Assembly: GCA_019636815.1 (NCBI GenBank)
Contig: JAHBWT010000023.1
Span: 1-48,128, forward strand
DNA length: 48,128 nt
Source of the DNA: Nitrospira sp.
Lineage (GTDB): Bacteria > Nitrospirota > Nitrospiria > Nitrospirales > Nitrospiraceae
Direction of reading: 5' to 3'
Part shown: positions 15,062 through 24,021 of the stretch, piece after piece
Numbering within the stretch: the first letter of the stretch is position 1
Layout: the number at the start of each line of letters is the position of its first letter
Translations under genes and position numbers: made by a program
The notes under the pieces: model-generated
The model's database searches: none
Told to the model about the DNA's origin: nothing
What the model saw: the letters and a program-made list of their open reading frames with translations, nothing else

Positions 15062-16441
15062 ATGACCGAAGATTGGGGAGCGATTCTCGTCGTCGATGAT
15101 GATGCCGATATGCGGGAACTCGCTTACGACATGCTGAAAGATCGCGGGCACCAAGTCACGACGGCCGGAAGTGGTCAGGAGGCCCTAAGATTGCTGGCCG
15201 AGGAGGACTACGCGGTTGTCCTGACCGATCTTCGGATGAAAGGGATGGAAGGATTGGAATTATTGATCCAAATCAAACAGACATATCCAGACAGCAATGT
15301 CATCCTCATGACGGCATTCGGCTCCGTGGAGACAGCCGTCGAAGCGATGAAACACGGAGCCAGCGATTATCTCACCAAGCCGGTCAAGAAGGATGAGTTG
15401 GTTCGCGTGATCGAGCGGGTCGTTCGAGAAGCATCCCTACGACGGGAAGTCAGCCGACTCAGGAAAGAAGTCCACAAGGAATACAGCTTTCACCATATCT
15501 TGGGCAAGAGCAAGGCGATCCAAGCGGTCTTCGATCTCATTCGTCGAGTCGCCGATAGTCCGACCAACGTCCTGATCACAGGAGAGAGCGGAACCGGGAA
15601 GGAGTTGGTGGCGAAAGCCATTCACTACAACAGCGATCGGAAAGATGCACCCTTTATTCCGGTGAACTGCGCAGCGATTCCGGAACAGCTGCTGGAGAGC
15701 GAACTGTTCGGCCACATGCGCGGCGCGTTTACCGACGCGAAGATGGACAAGCGCGGATTATTTGAAGAAGCCCAGAAAGGCACGTTGTTTCTCGATGAAA
15801 TCAGTGAGTTACCGCTCATGCTTCAGGCCAAGATTCTGCGCGCAATTCAAGAAAAAGAAATCAGGCGCGTGGGAGCCACCAAACCGATCTCGGTCGATGT
15901 GCGGATCATTGCCGCCACCAACCTGAATCTCAGCGAGGAAGTGAAAAACAAGCGATTCCGCGAGGATCTCTTTTATCGACTGAATGTGATCGAGCTGAAG
16001 TTGCCGCCGCTGAGAGAACGCCGAGAGGATATTCCACTCTTGGTCGAAGCCTTTCTGAAGAAGTGCGGCGAGGCCCGTGGGAAAGAAGTCAAGGGCGTCA
16101 GCGAGGCGGCTCTCGCCATGCTCATGGACTATGCCTGGCCCGGGAATGTCAGGGAGCTGGAGAATGTCATCGAACGGGCCGTCACGTTGAGTCGAGGCGA
16201 AAAAGTCTCCCCGGACGATCTGCCCGTGGCAGTACAAGGAGCACGTGGGGACCGCCGCGTGTTGGACGAAGCCTCCGAGAAGGCTCTCCCTTTACACGAA
16301 CTCGAGAAAGAGTACATCAAGAAGATCCTCGAAAAGTCAGGCGGCAATAAGTACCAAGCTGCTCATGCCCTTGGCATTGATCGGAAGACTCTGTATCGTA
16401 AGCTCGCCGAAATCGAAGGTAAGCCTCATCTAGAGGAATGA
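15062..16441 (+). CDS. NtrC-type response regulator (sigma54 activator), GAFTDA variant
   Basis: 459 residues from ATG 15062 behind GAGGAGAGAAGG. A receiver (1-120, Asp in VLTDLRM ~55, Lys in TKPVKK) is followed by an AAA+ domain (~145-370) with Walker A GESGTGKE (~174) and Walker B LFLDEIS. A Fis-type helix-turn-helix lies at the C-terminus (NKYQAAHALGIDRKTLYRKL). It should bind upstream sites and drive sigma54 polymerase when phosphorylated. The loop that contacts sigma54, normally GAFTGA, reads GAFTDA (~221); the paralogue at 19466 keeps GAFTGA. The equivalent Gly-to-Asp change in NorR is, as I recall, activating. The PAS kinase 58 bp downstream is the likely partner. Confidence 0.93.
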   Translation: MTEDWGAILVVDDDADMRELAYDMLKDRGHQVTTAGSGQEALRLLAEEDYAVVLTDLRMKGMEGLELLIQIKQTYPDSNVILMTAFGSVETAVEAMKHGASDYLTKPVKKDELVRVIERVVREASLRREVSRLRKEVHKEYSFHHILGKSKAIQAVFDLIRRVADSPTNVLITGESGTGKELVAKAIHYNSDRKDAPFIPVNCAAIPEQLLESELFGHMRGAFTDAKMDKRGLFEEAQKGTLFLDEISELPLMLQAKILRAIQEKEIRRVGATKPISVDVRIIAATNLNLSEEVKNKRFREDLFYRLNVIELKLPPLRERREDIPLLVEAFLKKCGEARGKEVKGVSEAALAMLMDYAWPGNVRELENVIERAVTLSRGEKVSPDDLPVAVQGARGDRRVLDEASEKALPLHELEKEYIKKILEKSGGNKYQAAHALGIDRKTLYRKLAEIEGKPHLEE

Positions 16442-16499
16442 CAACCTCTTTCTGATCATCGTATCAGAATTGGCTTCGGCCCGTGCTGAGGCAGCCGGG

Positions 16500-18800
16500 A
16501 TGGATCACGTGATACTCGTGGGCAGTCTTGCTATGCGCGCTGTGCCGTGGATGATTCCCGTTTTCACGATCGGAATATTCATCGCCGACCTCCTCGCCCC
16601 CGTCGGAATTGCCGTGTCGATTCTGTACGTCATTCCGATGCTCCTGACACTCCTCTCATCTCGCGTGTATGATCCTCTCTCTTTTTCCGTTGTTGCCACC
16701 GCGCTGACCTGGATGGATCTTCTGATAAAACCGGACGGTGTTCCGCTTCCCTACGCGGTATTCAACCGTGCATTGAACACGATGGTTCTCTGGGTCATTG
16801 CGATAGGGTTGATGTGGTATCGACGAACTCAGGAGGAGTTGACGTCCGCACGGGTCGAGCAAGCGCATGCCGAAGGTTTGATGACGGTGGCGCAAGAGGC
16901 CCGAGACCGTGCGGATAGGGATATCGTGCGCGCCGTCGTTCGTCGCGAAAAGGCTGAAGAGCAACTCGTCGTCAGCCAGCTCAGACTGGAAGGTATCATT
17001 GAATCCGCGATGGATGCGATCATCACGGTGGACGAGGATCAGAACGTCGTGTTGTTCAACCGAGCAGCCGAACGGATGTTCGGCTGCTCTACTCAAGAAG
17101 CAATGGGGCGGCCGCTTGAGCGCTTTCTGCCCGAGCGGTTTCGCGAAACCCACCGTCATCATATTCATACATTTGGGCAATCCGGTGTGACAACCCGACA
17201 GATGGGTAAACTGGGCACGGTGATGGGGCTCCGCTCGAACGGAGAAGAGTTTCCCATCGAGGCTGCCATCTCCCATATCGCCGTGGAGAAGAGAATATTC
17301 TATACCGTCATTCTCCGAGACATCACTGAACGGAAACAAGCAGAAGAAGCCATCCGTGAGGGTGAGCGGCAACTGGCCACGTTGGTCGGCAACCTTCCGG
17401 GCTTCGTCTATCGGTGCCAAAATGATCGCGACCGGATCTTCGAGTATGTCAGTGAGGGGGTCTGCGATTTGACCGGGTACACCACCGATGAATACCTCGT
17501 TCAACGCAGTACCTCATACGGCACGAATATGCATCCCGATGACAGCGAGCGTGTCTGGCAGGATGTTCAGGCCGCTCTGAAGCAGCATCGCCCCTTCGAG
17601 ATGACCTACCGCATCCTGACCAGATTGGGTGAGGTCAAATGGGTGTGGGAGCGAGGCGAGGGGATTTACACACCGGACGGCTCACTCAACTACGTAGAAG
17701 GATTCGTCACCGATGTGACCGAACGCAAGCGAGCCGAACAGCTGCTCCGACAGAGTGAAGAAAGCCACAGACGCCTTATTGCGTTCTCACCCTACGCAGT
17801 GCTTGTCAACAGGGGCGACCGGATCGTGTTTGCCAACGACCAGGCCATCAAGCTGTTTGGCGCCGTGAGGGCGAACGAGATTCTGGACAAGTCACTCTTG
17901 GATCTCATTCATCCGGATCATCATGCCGTCGTTCGCGAGCGGATCCACGAGTTGCTGGAGGGGATGCAAGTGGTTCCGGTCTCGGAGGATAAAATCCTCA
18001 AGCTCGATGGGACGTCGATTGACGTCGAGGTCAGCGCCACTCGATTCACTGATGAAGAGGGACCGGCCATCTTGGTCATGCTCCGGGACGTCAGCGAGCG
18101 GAAGCGGCTACAGGCACAATTGCGCAGGACCGAGCGGATCGCAGAGCTTGGGACGCTGGCATCCGGTATGGCTCACGAAATCGGAACACCGATGAACGTC
18201 ATCCTTGGCCGCGCCGAATATCTGATGGATCGGGTGACGGAGGAGCCGATCAAAAAGGGGCTCCAGACTATCATTACCCAGGTCGAGCGGATCACAAGGG
18301 TGATGAATCAGCTGCTATCGTTCGCGCGCCGCAAAATGCCCGAACGTCGTCCGTTGGATCTTCGAAAGGTGATTGAAGACAGTGTGGAGATTTTCCACGA
18401 ACGTCTCGCGCGAAATCGGATTCACGTTGAAATGGACCTGGCAACCTCCTGTCCCTTGGTCCTGGCTGATGCGGATCACATGAGCCAGGTGGCGATCAAT
18501 CTCATCATGAATGCCGTCCATGCCATGCCGGACGGGGGAATTCTGCGAGTCGGTCTGGCGTCGGAGAATCAGATGGTGAAACTCACGGTGGTGGATACGG
18601 GCCATGGAATTCCCCGAGATGTGATCAAGAAGATCTTCGAGCCATTCTTTACGACGAAAGAATTCGGCCAAGGAACTGGATTGGGATTGACCGTGGTCAA
18701 GGGCATCATCGACGAACACCAGGGTTCCATCGCCGTTGAGAGTGAAGAAGGGAAGGGTACGACGTTTAGAATTCTACTGCCGCTTGCTTCAACCAGCTGA
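16500..18800 (+). CDS. PAS histidine kinase with four-helix membrane sensor (NtrB-like core)
   Basis: 766 residues from ATG 16500; a TTG at 16470 is possible but lies before the membrane domain. Residues ~12-105 form a four-segment membrane module (DLLAPVGIAVSILYVIP, later FNRALNTMVLW) shared with the kinases at 39905 and 45891. After a coiled coil come three PAS domains near 162-285, 289-410 and 421-535. HisKA has the acceptor His in SGMAHEIGTPMN (~557), the pattern of NtrB/ZraS-type kinases that pair with sigma54 activators. The ATPase has NLIMNAVHAMPDG, DTGHGIP and GTGLGLTVV. It follows the GAFTDA regulator by 58 bp on the same strand and is its probable partner. The signal is unknown. Confidence 0.92.
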   Translation: MDHVILVGSLAMRAVPWMIPVFTIGIFIADLLAPVGIAVSILYVIPMLLTLLSSRVYDPLSFSVVATALTWMDLLIKPDGVPLPYAVFNRALNTMVLWVIAIGLMWYRRTQEELTSARVEQAHAEGLMTVAQEARDRADRDIVRAVVRREKAEEQLVVSQLRLEGIIESAMDAIITVDEDQNVVLFNRAAERMFGCSTQEAMGRPLERFLPERFRETHRHHIHTFGQSGVTTRQMGKLGTVMGLRSNGEEFPIEAAISHIAVEKRIFYTVILRDITERKQAEEAIREGERQLATLVGNLPGFVYRCQNDRDRIFEYVSEGVCDLTGYTTDEYLVQRSTSYGTNMHPDDSERVWQDVQAALKQHRPFEMTYRILTRLGEVKWVWERGEGIYTPDGSLNYVEGFVTDVTERKRAEQLLRQSEESHRRLIAFSPYAVLVNRGDRIVFANDQAIKLFGAVRANEILDKSLLDLIHPDHHAVVRERIHELLEGMQVVPVSEDKILKLDGTSIDVEVSATRFTDEEGPAILVMLRDVSERKRLQAQLRRTERIAELGTLASGMAHEIGTPMNVILGRAEYLMDRVTEEPIKKGLQTIITQVERITRVMNQLLSFARRKMPERRPLDLRKVIEDSVEIFHERLARNRIHVEMDLATSCPLVLADADHMSQVAINLIMNAVHAMPDGGILRVGLASENQMVKLTVVDTGHGIPRDVIKKIFEPFFTTKEFGQGTGLGLTVVKGIIDEHQGSIAVESEEGKGTTFRILLPLASTS

Positions 18801-18999
18801 CAGGAGGCCAGGAAGGCTGTTGCATCCTGCGACAGCTGCCGTCCCTATGGATGTGGTTTTTCTCGCCACTCGAGGCGCACTCATCCAGACACCGCCTTAA
18901 TTCTTCTGCTATTTGACCCATCTCTCCTTGCCTCCGGAGGCACGCGCCTTGCCACAGAGTTCTTCAGACGCTCACGAATGAGCAAATGAGAGCCGAAGG

Positions 19000-19398
19000 A
19001 TGATCATGACACGACCAGAACGAAAGACCGTCGTCCTGCTGATCGTCGAAGATGACAGAGACATGCGCAGTCTGCTCTGTGATGAATTTTGGGGAACGGG
19101 GTATCAGCTTCGTGAGGCGAGGGATGGAGATGAAGCCTTTCTGTCGGTGCTACAATCCGTGCCGGATCTGATCCTTACTGATTTGCGAATGCCGGCAGGT
19201 GGAGATGATTATATCAGCCGGCTCCGGACGGTGGCTCCCCGTTGTCCTATCGTCGTCATTACGGGATTCGGCGATGCGGCATTGAAAGCCCGAGTGTTAC
19301 GAGCAGGAGCGAACGCATACTTCGACAAGCCCGTCCGTATTGCGGACCTCAAGGCATGTGTGCAACAATTATTAGTCTATGAAACGGGGTGTGATTAA
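19000..19398 (+). CDS. Stand-alone receiver-domain response regulator
   Basis: 132 residues, only a receiver domain. The acidic pair is VEDDRD, the phospho-acceptor Asp is in LILTDLRMP (~60), the switch Thr in ITGFG and the Lys in DKPVR. There is no output domain, so it acts as a CheY/Spo0F-like relay or phosphate sink. Two ATGs lie six bases apart, and the second (19006) has better spacing from GAAGG, giving 130 residues. It lies 200 bp after the PAS kinase and just before the second sigma54 activator, so it may link the two. A hairpin terminator follows. Confidence 0.88.
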   Translation: MIMTRPERKTVVLLIVEDDRDMRSLLCDEFWGTGYQLREARDGDEAFLSVLQSVPDLILTDLRMPAGGDDYISRLRTVAPRCPIVVITGFGDAALKARVLRAGANAYFDKPVRIADLKACVQQLLVYETGCD

Positions 19399-19417
19399 TC
19401 GCGCTGGAGTCCGTTTC

Positions 19418-19445
19418 ATGGCAGGCTAAGGGAGAAGCCTGCCAT
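19418..19445 (+). terminator. Hairpin after the stand-alone receiver
   Basis: A 10-bp inverted repeat, ATGGCAGGCT with AGCCTGCCAT around an 8-nt loop, lies 20 bp past the stop. There is no T-run. It sits between the receiver gene and the next activator, so it may reduce read-through rather than stop it. Confidence 0.55.
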
Positions 19446-19465
19446 CAACCAGGCGCGAGATCGTT

Positions 19466-20845
19466 TTGTCTGACTCAGAAATCCCACCAGGTTCTGCGTC
19501 GATGGATCCTATCATTACCGCACGCTTAGAGGCGATCAAACAATTGGCTCGTGGACTGTCCGATCGAGTGGCTGTTATGGATCGAGCCTTCAACGTCGTG
19601 TACGCGAACGAAGCTGCCTGGGCGGTGGACCAGAGGCAGGACCGTCGCCAGCATCACGCCAAGTGTTATGAAGCCTTCGCCCATCGGAAAGATCCTTGCG
19701 GAACCTGTCCCGCGATCAAAGTATTCGAGACACCGGAGGTGCAGTGTGTGTCGTGTTCGGGAAGCGGTGATGGGACTGCCTGCGGGATGCACGAAGCATT
19801 TCCCCTGACGGATCAGAACGGCGCAGTGGCATCGATGCTCGTGCTGTTCGAGACGGCCTCGAACACGATGCACAGCAACCTATCTCCCGACACCTCGACC
19901 ATACCAGCCGCAGATCGCCTCGGCGATCTGATCGGCCGAAGTCCGGTCATGCAGCAGCTCTTCGACATGACCCGACTTGTCGCGGACAGCTCGGCGACGG
20001 TCCTCATTCAAGGGGAGAGCGGAACGGGAAAAGAACTCCTGGCAAAAACGATTCACATGCTCAGTACCCGGAGGGATCAGCCGTTCGTCGTGGTCGATTG
20101 CGGCGCACTTCCAGAAACTCTGCTTGAAAGCGAGCTCTTCGGTCACGTGAGAGGGGCGTTCACCGGAGCGGTGACAAACAAACGGGGGTTATTCGAAGAA
20201 GCGGACGGCGGGACGATTTTCCTCGACGAGATTGCCGATACGACGCCGACCTTTCAAGCAAAGCTGCTTCGTGTGCTGCAGGAGAGTGAGATCAAACCGG
20301 TCGGTGGCACGCGAGCGATGAAGATCCATGCGCGTGTCATCTCAGCCTCCAACAAAGATCTGGCCGAACTCGTGAGGGCAAAAACTTTTCGACAGGACCT
20401 TTACTATCGACTAGCCGTGCTGCCGCTGTATTTACCGGCTCTCAGGGAACGGAGAGAGGATATCCCCTTGCTGACTCGGCACTTCATCGACGCCTCTTGT
20501 GCCAGACATCATCAAACGGTCCGGTCTGTCGATGAAAAAGCGATGCGGGCGTTGTATGACGCTCCATGGCCGGGCAATGTTCGTGAATTGCAGCACTACA
20601 TCGAGCGAGCCGTCGTCACGACCACCGGACAATCGCTGGTGTGCGATGATCTGGTTTCACGTGACGCCGTTGTTGAGGAGGAGAGCTTACGCTCGGCGTC
20701 GCGAGGAGCTGTTGCCCAGACAGAGCGTGCGCGAATCGTCGATGCCCTGAATAAGACTGCGGGAAACCGATTGAAGGCCGCCAAATTGCTCAAGATCAGC
20801 CGAGCCAGTCTCTACAACAAGCTTCGTGCCTATTGCATTGACTAG
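19466..20845 (+). CDS. Sigma54-dependent activator with cysteine-rich PAS-like sensor
   Basis: 459 residues if TTG 19466 is used; ATG 19502 would give 447, and neither has a clear ribosome binding site. Residues ~20-135 form a PAS-like sensor ([18 protein letters not shown]) with a Cys cluster: KCYEAF, PCGTCPA, QCVSCSG and ACGMHEAF. That gives seven Cys in about 50 residues, suited to binding a metal or cluster or to thiol redox sensing. The AAA+ domain has Walker A GESGTGKE (~186), intact GAFTGA (~232), FLDEIAD and a C-terminal Fis-type helix-turn-helix ([19 protein letters not shown]). There is no receiver, so it is activated by direct sensing. It is a candidate regulator of the sigma54 promoter at 23683. 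Confidence 0.92.
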   Translation: MSDSEIPPGSASMDPIITARLEAIKQLARGLSDRVAVMDRAFNVVYANEAAWAVDQRQDRRQHHAKCYEAFAHRKDPCGTCPAIKVFETPEVQCVSCSGSGDGTACGMHEAFPLTDQNGAVASMLVLFETASNTMHSNLSPDTSTIPAADRLGDLIGRSPVMQQLFDMTRLVADSSATVLIQGESGTGKELLAKTIHMLSTRRDQPFVVVDCGALPETLLESELFGHVRGAFTGAVTNKRGLFEEADGGTIFLDEIADTTPTFQAKLLRVLQESEIKPVGGTRAMKIHARVISASNKDLAELVRAKTFRQDLYYRLAVLPLYLPALRERREDIPLLTRHFIDASCARHHQTVRSVDEKAMRALYDAPWPGNVRELQHYIERAVVTTTGQSLVCDDLVSRDAVVEEESLRSASRGAVAQTERARIVDALNKTAGNRLKAAKLLKISRASLYNKLRAYCID

Positions 20846-21723
20846 CCTTCGTTTGCCCTACCTCATCTCGTTCTTGATTTTCCCATGGTCCATGAGTATA
20901 CCGGCGGACCTCCATGACATCCTACCGGTTGATTGACCTTCCTTCATCCGACTGATCATCGCGCAGGGATCCTGGTCACCGCCCGGATTCCTTTCTGCAT
21001 CGCTACCTACGTCGCTCGAATCCGACGCGCATAGACAACCGCCTGCTCTTGGCTGTTGGTTGCGACCCGGCCAGAGCCAACTCAGGGAAATGTCTCGCTG
21101 ATGCCCCATTTCGCCCTTTGTTCCTAGATGTGTCGTCTATCCGTTTAGACGGGATAAGTGAATGATATCTAAACGTGTGCGCGAGACCTCCTTCTGACTG
21201 TCCAACTCGATGGATTTATTTCGGCACGACAACAGAAGTTCGTGTGCCGAAGAAAGTCATACTCATCGCTATCGATGCATAAATGAGCCGGTCGAGAGAA
21301 CGCGAGCAATCATGGCATGCACGTTGCTCATTACTGGGAGCAACACAGGGAGGGCTGACTCTCTGGTGCGGGATGGGGATTCGCCCTGTCGCTATCTAGC
21401 ACAGTCCACTCAGTTGTGAGCGGTTGTCCCGGCCGCCACAGGTGAGCGATGAGGGGGCCACATGTGAGGTGGTCCTCTCCTCAATTTTTGGGGATGGAAT
21501 TGTACGTGACAAGCTCTGGTATGCCGTCACGCCGATGGGGGTCAATGAACGACGGGTCATCTCGATGCTGCCGTATGTGACAGAGCGGCGGATGGGTCCG
21601 CTCAAGAACGTGTTCTCCAACATGAAGGGTGCGTTCGCCTATTTCGGGTCTGCCGTCCTGGTGCGCCTGCCAAAGACGAGGGGGACTTCGATCGGTGACG
21701 CCGCGACCTCGCAGTCCGATACG
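20846..21723. other. Long stretch without a firm gene
   Basis: No reliable gene. A plus-strand frame from about 21430 (with KLWYAVTPMGVNERRVISML and NMKGAFAYFGSAVLVRL) has some protein-like composition but no start signal, and it runs out of frame into the degraded gene that follows. It may be the 5' part of the same ruined locus. Confidence 0.4.
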
Positions 21724-22405
21724 ATGTCGGATCATCCAACATTGCAATTCCTCGCGGGGGCCGGTGGTGCGTCTCTCAATCGCGATTCCTGAGGCCCAGG
21801 TGGTCGAGGCTCCGGCTTTGCTGAGGCTGGTCCGAATGGCGCCGACCTGGGACGTAGAGGCCGATGAACAAGGGGCGTTGTACGTCGCGTTCTTCGAGGA
21901 CTTTCCACAATCGGCCGAGATCGTCGAACGACTGATCGAAGAAGCCTGGGACCTGCACCATGTCCGAATCCGGCTTGAGGGGAGACCCGTCGCGAGCCGG
22001 ATCAACTTCTACATCGCCCTCCGATGCTATCACGAAAGTCTCGGCGCGCCGGACCCGGAAGCCTATTGCCATCAGCAGGCGGCCAAAGTAGGGACTGATC
22101 GAGGATGTCCGGATCGATCGTGCCTGTCTCACTGTCGGTTTATTTGTTCAAGGTGTGTGGGACTGTCGCACGATCGACACGCTGGCCCGGTTCTGATTCA
22201 GCTCAAGGAACTGGCGCGCCGAGCGGAAGTGGATTGGTGTCCGAATCTGCGCCTCGCGGAGGGGATGCGCAAGTCGTCACGTAACGATTGGGCAGGACCA
22301 AGAAAAGGCGAGCACGTTTGTCGCGCCTATGGATTGAACGATGGACCGGTGAGGAATCGATCATTCACCACGCTGACACCTCGATGGCGAGTGTTTGTCA
22401 GCTGA
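21724..22405 (+). pseudogene. Degraded gene of unknown family, frameshifted
   Basis: ATG 21724 opens MSDHPTLQFLAG in frame 1. After a run of five G the sensible sequence continues in frame 2 as VVRLSIAIPEAQVVEAP, then GALYVAFFEDFPQSAEIVER, INFYIALRCYHESL and DPEAYCHQQAAKV. Beyond ~22090 neither frame is clearly right: frame 2 gives a Cys-rich stretch, and frame 3 gives IEDVRIDRACLTVGLFVQGV before a stop. Two or more frame changes are needed to keep protein-like sequence, so I call it a pseudogene. It could also be two short overlapping genes. It sits between the signalling block and the beta-barrel gene. I do not recognise the family. Confidence 0.35.
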
Positions 22406-22456
22406 TTGCTCGAAGGAGGGCCGTGCTCCTCGATGCGTAACCAGAGGGGGAGCTTC

Positions 22457-23146
22457 ATGCATACTTGGAACATTCACCGCAACGTGGGGGGTTGGGCCGT
22501 CGCGGTTTCACTTGCTGCGGCAATTGCCGGAGGAGGTGTAGGGCCTGCTTCAGCCGAAGAGACGACAGAGACGACGTCAACGGGAAATCGCGTGTTCTTT
22601 CGCGGGGGCTATGGCGAGATGCTGAGCGATCGCGCCGGCGAGTTGATCACCGACGTCCATGGCGTAGCTGGCAAGAACGATGGGACCGGCGGCTATTACA
22701 TCGGTGGTGGAGCCGAGCTCATGATCACCAAGGATCTGTGGGGTCTGGTGAACGGCGTCGCGCTTGTCGGCGAGATCGGATTGGAATTCAAGCGGTGGGC
22801 CTCCAGCAGCGTCGTGAATGGGGAAGCCCTGGTTGGTGATACCACACCGGCCAAGGTGCAGATGACCATGTTGACAGCGAGCGTGGCGCCTAAAGTGAAG
22901 TTCAGGCAGGGAACCGATTTCCAGCCCTGGATCATTCCGGCCGGGTTGGATTTCCACGTCATCAGCCCGACGTCGAGTCAGATCAACTACTTGGACATTG
23001 GGGTTCAGTTCGGTGGCGGAGCCGAATATCGAGTGTGGAAAGAGTTATGGCTGGGTCTCGACAGCCGATTCCACCTTGCCTCCAATCAAACCAACACGGT
23101 GAACAATTTCTGGACGGCGGGCGTTTATGGGGCCATCGGATTCTGA
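22457..23146 (+). CDS. Outer-membrane beta-barrel protein
   Basis: 229 residues from ATG 22457, preceded by GAGGGGGAG; an ATG at 22406 would put 17 odd residues before the signal peptide. The signal peptide (VAVSLAAAIAGGGVGPASA) ends before EETTET. The mature chain alternates polar and hydrophobic residues with Gly and aromatic belts (VFFRGGYGEML, GGYYIGGGAELM, GGGAEYRVWKELWLGLDSRF). It ends in GVYGAIGF, whose terminal Phe is the usual insertion signal for outer-membrane barrels. The size suggests an 8-10 stranded OmpW/OmpX-like barrel. The gene lies just upstream of the broken chlorite-dismutase-like gene and the oxidase operon. Substrate, if any, unknown. Confidence 0.82.
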   Translation: MHTWNIHRNVGGWAVAVSLAAAIAGGGVGPASAEETTETTSTGNRVFFRGGYGEMLSDRAGELITDVHGVAGKNDGTGGYYIGGGAELMITKDLWGLVNGVALVGEIGLEFKRWASSSVVNGEALVGDTTPAKVQMTMLTASVAPKVKFRQGTDFQPWIIPAGLDFHVISPTSSQINYLDIGVQFGGGAEYRVWKELWLGLDSRFHLASNQTNTVNNFWTAGVYGAIGF

Positions 23147-23177
23147 AACGGCCATGCGATAGGTAGAAGGTGCGTTC

Positions 23178-23452
23178 ATGCCGACTCCTGAACAAAGCCC
23201 CGTGCCGACTACAAGATCGATCCGGCTTGGCGTCGTCTCCCCGAGAATGAACGTACTAGAGGCAAGCAGAAGTTTCTACGGGCGGTCGAGGAGTATGCCG
23301 ACAAGGTCCTTGTGGTGGCGTACTCCTTGATCGGCATCGAGAGGAGCATCACGGAAGCCGTCGACGGGTTGGAACCATCCATCATCCGCCGCGTTCATGC
23401 TCAGGCCAAACGCGAAGCAGGTCGAGCAAGACTCCCATACTTACTCTGCTAG
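23178..23452 (+). pseudogene. Broken chlorite dismutase-family gene (N-terminal part)
   Basis: ATG 23178 reads MPTPEQSPVP, but the recognisable protein lies in another frame. From ~23206 it reads DYKIDPAWRRLPENER (23208-23255), then FLRAVEEYADKVLVVAYSL. This matches the first strand-helix unit of the Cld/HemQ-like heme protein family as I know it (x-K-x-D-P-A-W-R-x-L-P, then Y-S-L-x-G). After YSLIGIE the similarity ends in unrelated residues and a stop, so the heme-binding C-terminal domain and distal Arg are gone. It is thus both frameshifted and truncated, about 80 residues instead of more than 200. Related genomes carry intact Cld-family genes; here the function is lost or supplied elsewhere. 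Confidence 0.6.
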
Positions 23453-23682
23453 ACATCGCTTCATCATTGCCCCATCACGCCCCAGTTTCCCGATAAACAC
23501 CGTCCAATAGCTTGGACAGCGCAACGCGTTGATTTCTCTTGATAGGCACGTTGAGAACTCCGTTGCTGCCTCTTTGTGTAGACGGATGCCACGAAGTTCA
23601 GCGATTGGCGCTCTTTAACCACGATAATTCTAACGTCGTGTCACAGTTGGTAATTTTGACTGATGTTCGTCTTTCTGCCTGG

Positions 23683-23698
23683 TGGCACGGCGATTGCG
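23683..23698 (+). promoter_or_regulatory. Near-consensus sigma54 promoter upstream of the oxidase operon
   Basis: TGGCACGGCGATTGCG matches the consensus TGGCACG-N4-TTGC-W at every defined base except the last, with GG and GC exactly 10 nt apart. Transcription would start near 23709, giving a ~310-nt leader before the oxidase start at 24022. An inverted repeat, CACGA (23620-23624) and TCGTG (23636-23640), 45-65 bp upstream is a possible activator site. No other gene starts between promoter and oxidase. Confidence 0.65.
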
Positions 23699-23736
23699 CT
23701 ATGCAGGCAACGCTGGTGAGGGTTGGGTGATTTTGG

Positions 23737-23836
23737 ACCGGCCTCCGAATGACCCATTCCTTCGCAAGAAGGAACCCTTCACCAGCTCTTAACCCTTCTG
23801 AGATACGAGGCCGGTAAGGTCGGTTCGGAGGCCGGT
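23737..23836 (+). ncRNA. Structured leader RNA with alternative pairing
   Basis: The 13-nt ACCGGCCTCCGAA (23737-23749) pairs perfectly with TTCGGAGGCCGGT (23824-23836), closing a ~100-nt domain. Inside it are a hairpin, TTCCTT with AAGGAA around CGCAAG, and a second GAGGCCGGT (23807-23815) that could take the same partner as the one at 23828-23836. Two competing 3' arms for one 5' arm is the layout of a riboswitch or attenuator. It lies in the predicted leader of the oxidase operon. It does not match a riboswitch class I know. It could instead be a small RNA or an unusual terminator. Confidence 0.45.
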
Positions 23837-23888
23837 TCTTCTCCTCAAGAGTGTGACGAAGGGAGTCAGGTTATGGGCGGGAAAATTC

Positions 23889-23937
23889 TAGCTGTAATCA
23901 GGCGGTTAAATAGTAGACGGTTCAATATAGCTGTAAT
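23889..23937. repeat. Paired direct repeat TAGCTGTAAT in the oxidase leader
   Basis: TAGCTGTAAT occurs at 23889-23898 and 23928-23937, with GGCGGTTAA and GACGGTTCAA between. Spaced direct repeats in a short AT-rich tract just before the ribosome binding site may be an operator or a second promoter region. Confidence 0.4.
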
Positions 23938-24021
23938 TTAAGAGAAAGGGGAGGCCGAGTTATGAGATCTCATCAGTTCAAAATTCCCAGTCACAGTAAG
24001 AGGCAAAGGAGGGCCGGCGTC

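Noticed and set aside
20846-21420. Small plus-strand genes after the second activator
   Set aside because: Short frames show no start signals or coherent protein sequence.
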